A DNA stretch of 64,000 nt from Zanthoxylum bungeanum (taxonomy: Eukaryota; Streptophyta; Magnoliopsida; Sapindales; Rutaceae), in contig SKCR01038892.1 of the NCBI GenBank assembly GCA_019454045.1, positions 1-64,000 of the forward strand, read 5' to 3'. Positions 57,181-64,000 of this stretch are shown here, in pieces. Made by a program: the position numbers and the translations under genes. The first letter of the stretch is position 1; every line of letters begins with the position of its first letter. The notes below the pieces were generated by a model. It was not told the origin of the DNA. It searched no databases and worked only from the letters and a program-made list of their open reading frames with translations.

Positions 57181-58569
57181 TCTTCGAATACACAAGAACC
57201 GCGTAGGTCGGAGAGAGTCAGAAAACAACCTGGGGTATGGGTTTCTGATCTCACCTCATAAAGATGCCTATCTTATTTAGGAATACCAACTGACTACATA
57301 TGAGGAAGTGATACAAGGTATCGACTCCCTATTATGACAAAGTGTCATGAGTCCGAAATGGATTCCATGTATATCAACAAGTTTGGATACTAGTTGGTGT
57401 ACTGCAAGGCATTGTGCCTATTGGTACTTATAAGTCTTCAAGGAAGACATACATGGAAGGCAACATACCAATGTACTAAGCTAGGCTTGTAGCGGAAAGG
57501 TATCGTTGTCAATATTGTGTTGATTACGATTCACCTTTTACCTATTGCCACGGTAAATCCATTTGGAATGCTTGCTAAAGCTGCGTGTTTCATTTATGAA
57601 ATATGTCAGTTTAACGGGAAAATCGCTTTCCTGAAAAGGAAACCTTTTGGAGGATGTTTATAACATCCTGTCGGTTTTGTCGTACCAAAACTAGCAAACA
57701 AGGTTTGCAGGTTGTTCGATCCATGTTCGGATTGAAGCAAGCATAGGTTCTTGGAATTATCGTTTTGATGTAATCATAATGATTTATGATTTAATTCAAA
57801 ACGAAAAGATTCTTGTGTATATAAGAGGGTTAGTGGGAGCGCACTGACAGTGGCTGTCCTATATAAATAATGATAATATGTCATTTCTTGGAAATGATAT
57901 TCCATAAAAACAATCGGTGAAAGCTTGACTTTCGATAAAAATCTCTGAGAACTGTACATTGAAAAATGTACGCGACCTGGTGTCTCATACGCTTTGAGCA
58001 TATAGATTCACAAACAGGCCAATCCAGTGATAGTCACTGGATTGATGTTAAGAAATCCGTTTGTTCTTAAGAACTAAGGATGCTGTCTTAGTCTATGGAG
58101 AAGGAGAACTTGAAGTGACTGGGATCACTACCGCAAGTTTCCAAACCGATAAGACGACTATAAGTCGCAAACGGTACTAGAAAGTTTGAATAACGGAACA
58201 GTGAGCTGGAAATCTTCCAAGCAAGATACTGTTACCGAAAAACAACAAATGCGGGTTATTGTTGCAGCTAAGGCAGCAATAGAAGCCTTCTAGGTCGATA
58301 ATAATCTAATTAGATTAGATATAATTCTGTAAGCAGCTGAGCTAGGCGTCAGCACAGGCTAAAGAATTAATGGTCTCATCAACAATCCAAATACATACTT
58401 CGATATTCATCTAATTCGTTCGGATCATACATCGTGACGATGTGATGATCGAATAAATCGCATCAGATGATAATCATGCAAATCCGCTGACGAAAGCCTT
58501 TCCTCAGCAGTTTGAGCCAACCGTACATAGTTCGGGTGTAAGACACTCTCGAGTGACTAGCTATAGGCC
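57181..58569 (+). pseudogene. Copia A reverse transcriptase and RNase H remnant
   Basis: It parallels 1-1408. Blocks seen: YEEVIQGIDSLL at about 57300, KWIPCISTS near 57360, IEASIGSWNYRFDVIIMIYD at about 57735-57790 (the copia QASRxWNxRFDxxI block) and, near the end, the PLTKAFPQQF/TVHSSGV region at 58485-58540. YVDD-type catalytic sequence is not readable. Frames change often. Confidence 0.8.
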
Positions 58570-58579
58570 AAGTGGGAGA
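58570..58579 (+). other. Polypurine tract of Copia A (second element)
   Basis: AAGTGGGAGA before the LTR, as at 1399-1408. Confidence 0.85.
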
Positions 58580-58580
58580 T

Positions 58581-60565
58581 TGTGGACAATTATGACCCAT
58601 AGCGTCACTATTTTTACAGATCATGGTATTGTTGTACAAATTAACTATGTGACAAAGGAGATTGCACTCTTATCATTTGTGATTAGATCACCTAGATGTA
58701 TAAATGATGAGAGGTCCTTATGATTTGTTCCTGGACCGAGAATGATATGAGATAGTATCAGTCCATGAAGGATAAATCATTAAATATCCCTAGTCAGAGT
58801 ATTATCGAGATTGGACATCGATAAATACATAAAAGACTATTATTACACTTGTGCGCGTTGTGAGGGCACAACGGCATAGTTCTCATATATTTGGGTATAT
58901 GATAATCATGCAAGTGTAATAGGAGGGGTGTTTTACCGATGGTACGGGAAACAGCTTCGCTCTGGATAGACCCCTCGGAATTCCATTGGTAGTATGACTA
59001 TGTGTCTATGGAAGTCCGAAATCAGGGTAGGTGTATTTGGTCTAACCTGAGACTTGCACCGCTAATACTTACGACAATCAATATACTTTGGTTGCGGTCG
59101 TCCAGGGCTTTAACAGATTCTGTGTACGCCAATGCTGGGTATATTGAGACGTAGTGTGTTGGGTGTGATGTCAAGAAGGAAGTGTCACTCCAGTCATATG
59201 GAGATGATAGTCACGTAGGATACGGTACTAGTACTCTTAAGTACTGCAGTCATCGGGATAAAATGACAAGGTCATGTTTATCCGATTATAGACACTAGTT
59301 ACCAGACATCCGACATATGCTTCGTACGGGGCAGACACAATTCCAGCCCCAGGCCTAGCATGTGATCATTCGATACTGGACAGAAATATGCAATACTACG
59401 TATACTCGCCTGATATAGATCCTTTATTCCGGTAAGGATATTTCCGGAGAATTGGGTAGGCATGGCGCTTTGCTAGAGGCCAACCTTGTCTTGTAAATCG
59501 ATAAAATGTAGTACGAGGTACTTACGTGTTCAGATAGTCCGACGACCGAATTTATTGCCAACATATCCGGGGATCTCATGGGTCGCTTCCCAAATATTCA
59601 CCGATGACGTATGACTCGCACTCTAAATTAATCTGAGATTAATTGTGGAGATATTTTATCTAGGATAAAATATCATTAAAAGAGAGATAACAATTAATTT
59701 TGAATTAATCGATTAATTAATATATTCGATATATTAAACGAAATTGGATTTCGACGCAGAATTAAAATTAGATTTTAATTCGGGCGAACGAATTAATTTA
59801 GAATTAATTCGTTAGCGATGTGAATAGTGATTTCGCTAGGGGTAATCATTTAATTACGACGCAACAGAAAATTCGTTAATTTGGAATTAGCGAACCCGAG
59901 CCCGGGATTATTTGCGAACGCATTCGCATTTCGAATTCGAATGCGGCACGTAAGTCAAATCGCTAGTCGCATCTAGCGTCACATCAAGCGTCAAATCATG
60001 TCATCTTGAGTGATGTGACCATTGATTGATTGATGGTAGTTGTTGGAGTAGTTGGAAAATTTTGCCTTTGACATTTTGGATGCCAAAAAGTGGTAAATCA
60101 ATTAATTTATTTTTGGAAAATATATAAGTGTATGATATACACTTTTCAACTAATCTAACACAATCTCTCCTTCTCTCTTTCTCTCTACAATTCACGCCCA
60201 AGGGGCTGTAAAAATGCTCACTGGTTTTTCTCAAAACTGAGAGCAATGGGAAGCACAATAGTGGGATTTTGTGGCAAAATCACAAGTACTAGCACACTTA
60301 CGAGACATGCGAAGGTGATAGGGAAGTCCACCCATGAGCCGGAAACCATTCGACGAAGCTTGGAGCTTGACGAAGGACCACCATTGACGCCAAAACAGTG
60401 AGCTTGGAGCAGTCCACTGCCGCAGTTCACAGTGAGCAGTTTTCTATTTTTGTTCGTCGCGCGTCGCTCAACCGATCGATGTGAGTATTCCTCAACTTCG
60501 TTGATTTGTATTCGCACATATTTCATGCTTATTATTGATCTTGGGACCTTAATAGAAACCAACAA
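58581..60565 (+). repeat. Copia A 3' LTR (complete copy)
   Basis: Starts TGTGGACAATTATGACC (one T missing against the 5' LTR) and ends GGGACCTTAATAGAAACCAACA, 1985 bp. Unusually, it is not followed by the target duplication but by a primer site (60567) and leader sequence. Confidence 0.87.
59630..59930 (+). promoter_or_regulatory. Hairpin cluster in the Copia A 3' LTR
   Basis: Same series. The unit at about 59653-59675 has loop TAG where the 5' LTR has TGG, with the stem TTTTATC / GATAAAA unchanged. One unit at about 59690-59710 has lost its TGG centre (TTG). Confidence 0.7.
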
Positions 60566-61664
60566 TGGCATTTAGAGCAAGGTTTGAGCATGAAAAAGTT
60601 TAGGGCTTAAAATTTGGGTAAAATCATTTTGAGCATGATTTTGTGAAATTGGATGAATGAATATGCTTAAATGTGTTTTAATTTAAGATTGATTGGATCA
60701 ATTTGAATAAAAAAAATTTGGAACATTTTTCCCCAAATATTTGGTGTTTGCCGAATACAACTAGCCCTTATAGTCTTGGAATTTTTGATTTTTTGTTCAT
60801 TGGATGAATTGCAAATCATTCGGGAATGTTGATTTATGTCGATTGTGGATTTAATTGGATTGAAACCAAATCGGATATAAATTTCCCACCATTGCCGAGA
60901 CTTTGAGCATGTAAAATTGGGTTTGATTTTAATCAAAATGTGTTGGACATGTGATGATGAAAATGAGCATGATTAATTGTGTATATTGATGTTTTAGAAA
61001 TGTTAATTTGGGTAATTAATCATGTTATACACTTTGGTAATTAAATTGGGAATTTGGAATTTTTGATTTTTTGTTCATTGGATGAATTGCAAATCATTCG
61101 GGAATGTTGATTTATGTCGATTGTGGATTTAATTGGATTGAACCAAATCGGATATAAATTTCCCACCATTGCCGAGACTTTGAGCATGTAAAATTGGGTT
61201 TGATTTTAATCAAAATGTGTTGGACATGTGATGATGAAAATGAGCATGATTAATTGTGTATATTGATGTTTTAGAAATGTTAATTTGGGTAATTAATCAT
61301 GTTATACACTTTGGTAATTAAATTGGGAATTTGGAATTTTATGATTTAATTATTTTGGGCCTATTTTGTGAAATTGGGCTTAAGTGTTGTAATTGGGCTT
61401 GTTGGGCTTTGTTGTACAAAGTTGGGTTTAGACAAAATTGGTTGGATCCAATTGGGCCAAAAACCGCATCCATAAAGCCCAAATGCGACTTAATGGACCT
61501 TTAAAGTTTAATTGGGCCTAATATGCCAAAATTGATTTCTAGGCTTATGGGGTAATTCCCGGATTGGATTTTGGTTATTCGGTTTGACCCCAGTTGACCA
61601 AAAGTCCACGCCTTAAGAAATTAATTAAAAGCCCATTGGACTTGAATTAAATTGACGTTGTACG
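60566..61664 (+). other. Second Copia A primer site and leader, after the 3' LTR
   Basis: TGGCATTTAGAGCAAGG at 60567 and then leader text as at 52956-53765. It holds an internal duplication of about 283 bp (60777-61056 and 61057-61339). It stops at about 61664 inside GACGTTGTACGTTATTCG. Confidence 0.8.
60777..61339 (+). repeat. Tandem duplication of about 283 bp in the leader
   Basis: The text from GGAATTTTTGATTTTTTGTT through TTAAATTGGGAATTTGGAAT is present twice, almost unchanged. The leader at 53150-53435 has it once, so the duplication is recent. Confidence 0.88.
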
Positions 61665-61721
61665 TTATTCGCACATATTTCATGCTTATTATTGATCTTG
61701 GGACCTTAATAGAAACCAACA
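61665..61721 (+). repeat. Copia A LTR terminal stub
   Basis: ATTCGCACATATTTCATGCT to TAGAAACCAACA repeats the last 57 bp of the LTR (60509-60565) exactly or nearly so. It ends next to the target duplication CTTCT, and so is the true right end of the insertion. Confidence 0.87.
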
Positions 61722-61726
61722 CTTCT
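61722..61726. other. Target-site duplication CTTCT, right copy
   Basis: Partner of 51184-51188. Confidence 0.9.
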
Positions 61727-62631
61727 TTGGCATGCATGCTCCTTCACAATGGCGTACAAATGACTTTTTCAGCTGAGAGAACCTGTTGATGCTCCCCGGA
61801 GTTAGGTTCTTGAACCACAACCCCCCAAAGTTAGTGGGAACACCTTGCAAATCGCCTCTCCTACCATTCTCTGAATCTCCATGAATAAAAAGAACTTTTC
61901 AATGTGGGATTTGGTGTCCTTGCTGCTTTTATAAATGTCCATCGTGGGAATGGCGAACCTTTCTGGAAACTCTGCCGCCAATACCTCTTTCATGAAAAAT
62001 GAGGCTGTCTCCATATCCTAGTCAGCTCGAGGTTTTGCCTTTACGCTTTCCTCTCATTTCCTCATCTACCTCTGAAACCAATCCCTCATTTGGCTTTTAA
62101 AGTTGCCGTGCTCACGCCCAAAGGCTTCTTCACGCCTTTTTCTTTGAGCATGGTATCTTCCATGACTGGGAACCTCACGCCCTCTCCCTGGATATCATTC
62201 CAGGTCAATTCTCTGAAACACAGGATGTTACTGAATGATTCAGGGGTTCATCTGTCTTCTTCTTCCTCCCACGGTTCCCATGCCTGCGGGGAACTGACTA
62301 CAAATATAGACCTCACTCTTTGGGCATTCGTCTTCCCATTTTTGCGATCTCTATCCCTTTTGGCAACCCTTTTCCCTTTTTCTATTTCCTATTTCCTTTT
62401 GATGGGACCCATTTGCCCCTGTTCTCATGTCTTCTACTCCAATTTCTCAATTTTCTCCATCATAGCCTTCATGAAGGCTTGAGTCGCTTCCCTCTCCTTT
62501 CAAGCATCTTCTCGTTCATTCCACAGGGTTTCCTCCAACTTCTCCATCCATTCTGTTGTCGAAGCTTCTGAAGGCCTGTGGTTTCCATCTCTTACCATCG
62601 TCTCAGTGTGTTTGCTGCTTTTTGTACTGTT
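61727..62631 (-). pseudogene. Gypsy G gag, 5' half
   Basis: Minus-strand reads: 62682-62500 gives RPSEASTTEWMEKLEETLWN; 62014-61802 gives AAEFPERFAIPTMDIYKSSK and SHIEKFFLFMEIQRMVGEAI, ending CKVFPLTLGG. The last is the start of the gypsy capsid domain (FxxPxxxxYDGxxDPxxHLxxFxxxMxxxGxxxxxxCKxFPxTLxGxAxxWF). The frame continues at 51188 beyond Copia A. The Asp of YDGxxDP is replaced and frames are interrupted. Confidence 0.8.
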
Positions 62632-62649
62632 CCCCACAGACGGCGCCAA
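62632..62649 (-). other. Primer binding site of Gypsy G
   Basis: Minus strand TTGGCGCCGTCTGTGGGG, directly after the LTR end ...CAACA. TTGGCGCCGT is the widespread plant gypsy primer-site phrase. Confidence 0.85.
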
Positions 62650-62650
62650 T

Positions 62651-62946
62651 TGTTGACGGCTATTTTTTCGTTCAAAGGGCAATATAGGAAATTAACCCCT
62701 CGATTAAACCTCCATCAGCAATGAATTTATTTGGTTAGTTGGGAACTAAAGTAAACTTGACAAGAAAATAGAAAATCACAAAGAAATCAATAGTTTAATG
62801 TGGTTCGGTGGATATTGGGTCCAACCTACGTTTACGGGCGCAAAAAGGAAAATCTTTATTACTAGCTCGGGTTAGAACCAACCAGCTTTCTCTCTCTCAC
62901 ACTAAGTTTCTCAAGCTCTCTTTACAAGTGATGAAATGTAAAAATT
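62651..62946 (-). repeat. Gypsy G 5' LTR, truncated
   Basis: On the plus strand it starts TGTTGACGGCTATTTTTTCG, the complement of an LTR end. It is cut after 296 bp by a minus-strand Copia A2 LTR. GTTCGGTGGATATTGGGTCC and TTTCTCTCTCTCACAC are visible; no other copy is in the window. Confidence 0.72.
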
Positions 62947-64000
62947 TGTAATGTCCTAGACATTCCAAGGATCTCTAAGGAATTATTTGTGTGTGAATAA
63001 TCTAAAGTAAGTTGCGGAAATTACTTACAAAGATTGGTAGAAGTTCAAAACTTTTCATGGATGATGGAAGCTCCAAATAATGCCTAGTAAAATTATAAGA
63101 AAGTCGCTTGCGAATTAATTCTAAATTAATTCGTTTGCCCGAATTAAAATCCAGTTTTAATTCCCCTTTGAAATCCGATTTCATTTAATATATCCAATAT
63201 ATTATTTTATCCCAAATAAATAAATTAAATAGAAAAATCCAATTTCACTATTAAATTTATTTTACCGATTAATTCCAAATTAATCGCGTTCTCTCTCTTC
63301 TAGTCGAATTAATCCCAGATTAATTCTTGCCGTAATTAATCCCATATTAATTTTCTCTCTCTCATAATTAATCTCAGATTAATTATGTTCGAGTTAATTG
63401 TCATCGGTGAATCTTTGGGAGGCGACCCAAGAGATCCCTGGATATATTGGCAGTAAATACTGTCATCAGACCATCCGAATACGTGCGTACCCGGTACCAC
63501 GTTCTTATCGATTTACAAGACATAGTTGGCTTCTAGCAAAGCATCGTGCCTACCCAATTCTCCAGAAATATTCTTTTAAGGAATACAAGATATTTGACAG
63601 GCGTAATATATATAGTATTGCGTATTACGATCCAGTATCGGATGTCACATGCTAGGCCTGGGGCTGGAGTTGTGTCTGCCCCGTACGAAGCATATATTGG
63701 ATCACTAGCAATTAGTCTCTTTATGGTAAAAAGTCATGACCTAGTCATACTTTCCCGATGGCTATAGCACTATAGAGTACCAGTTCTGTATCCCTGCGTG
63801 ATCATCATCTCCATATGACTGAAGTGATACTTCCATCTTGACATCATACCCAATACACTACAATTCTCAGTATACCCAGAAGAGGCATACATAGAACCTG
63901 TTAAAGCCTCGGACAACTAAAACCAAAGTATACTGATCGTCGCAAGTATTAGCTATGCAAGTCTTAGGTTAAGACCATATACATCTACCCTGATTCGGAT
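62947..64000 (-). repeat. Copia A2 LTR, partial, running off the window
   Basis: TGTAATGTCCTAGACATTCC is the worn complement of the A2 LTR end. The rest follows the A2 LTR in reverse to the window end, including the hairpin cluster (63095-63390) and CATCGGTGAATCTTTGGGA. Gypsy G LTR lies to the left, so this is a 3' LTR or solo LTR; its start is beyond 64000. Confidence 0.82.

Noticed and set aside
62320..62571. Phe/Pro-rich plus-strand frame
   Set aside because: It is the shadow of the minus-strand Gypsy G gag N-terminal region, whose acidic codons read as Phe/Ser/Leu on the other strand.

Overview
The window is repeat-rich nuclear DNA of a flowering plant. By LTR-retrotransposon style it is probably a eudicot, but nothing here fixes the species. 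I find no host gene, tRNA, rRNA, CRISPR array or bacterial-type operon. Almost everything can be assigned to LTR retrotransposons, most of them broken and nested in each other. No pol or gag frame is intact, so the coding regions are given as pseudogenes.

Families recognised: (1) Copia A, a Ty1/copia family with about 1.9-2.1 kb LTRs starting TGTTGGACAATTATGACC; a sister subfamily is called A2. (2) Copia C, another Ty1/copia LTR. (3) Tat-T, a Ty3/gypsy element on the minus strand with about 2.2-3.2 kb LTRs (TGTAGGCACTGC...GTGTCCTACA), a TGGCGACTCC-type primer site and large tandem-repeat arrays between pol and the 3' LTR. (4) Gypsy G, a second minus-strand Ty3/gypsy element with an antisense extra ORF and a TTGGCGCCG primer site. 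(5) Athila-like gypsy, plus strand.

Layout. 1-3475: pol end and 3' LTR of a Copia A element inserted in a Tat-T repeat array. 3476-13828: Tat-T1 on the minus strand (array, pol tail, gag, leader, primer site, 5' LTR), its 5' LTR split by a solo LTR of the same family at 10184-13361 (target duplication ATTTG). 13829-19453: Gypsy G 3' part: antisense extra ORF with its own TATA box and 5'-UTR intron, 128-bp tandem repeats, integrase tail. 19454-42921: Copia C LTR split by a 21.4-kb compound Copia A2 insertion (19801-41249, target duplication CTACG). That insertion holds Tat-T2 pieces, inverted Copia LTRs and a direct duplication of about 8.7 kb (copies start at 23405 and 34142). 42922-43790: Copia C leader. 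43791-48620: Athila-like gag/protease, 3' region and an LTR with an inverted partner. 48621-51188 and 61727-62946: Gypsy G RNase H, RT, protease, gag, primer site and 5' LTR. These are split by Copia A at 51189-61721 (target duplication CTTCT), which has an odd third LTR stub. 62947-64000: minus-strand Copia A2 LTR running off the window.

Inferred order of events: Gypsy G is the oldest layer. Copia C, Copia A and the Athila-like element came later, Copia A2 entered the Copia C LTR, and Tat-T pieces, inversion and duplication reworked the inside of Copia A2. The feature I consider least explained is an array of seven or more short hairpins in every Copia A/A2 LTR copy. Nearly all have a TGG or TAG three-base loop, and stems are largely kept while loops switch.
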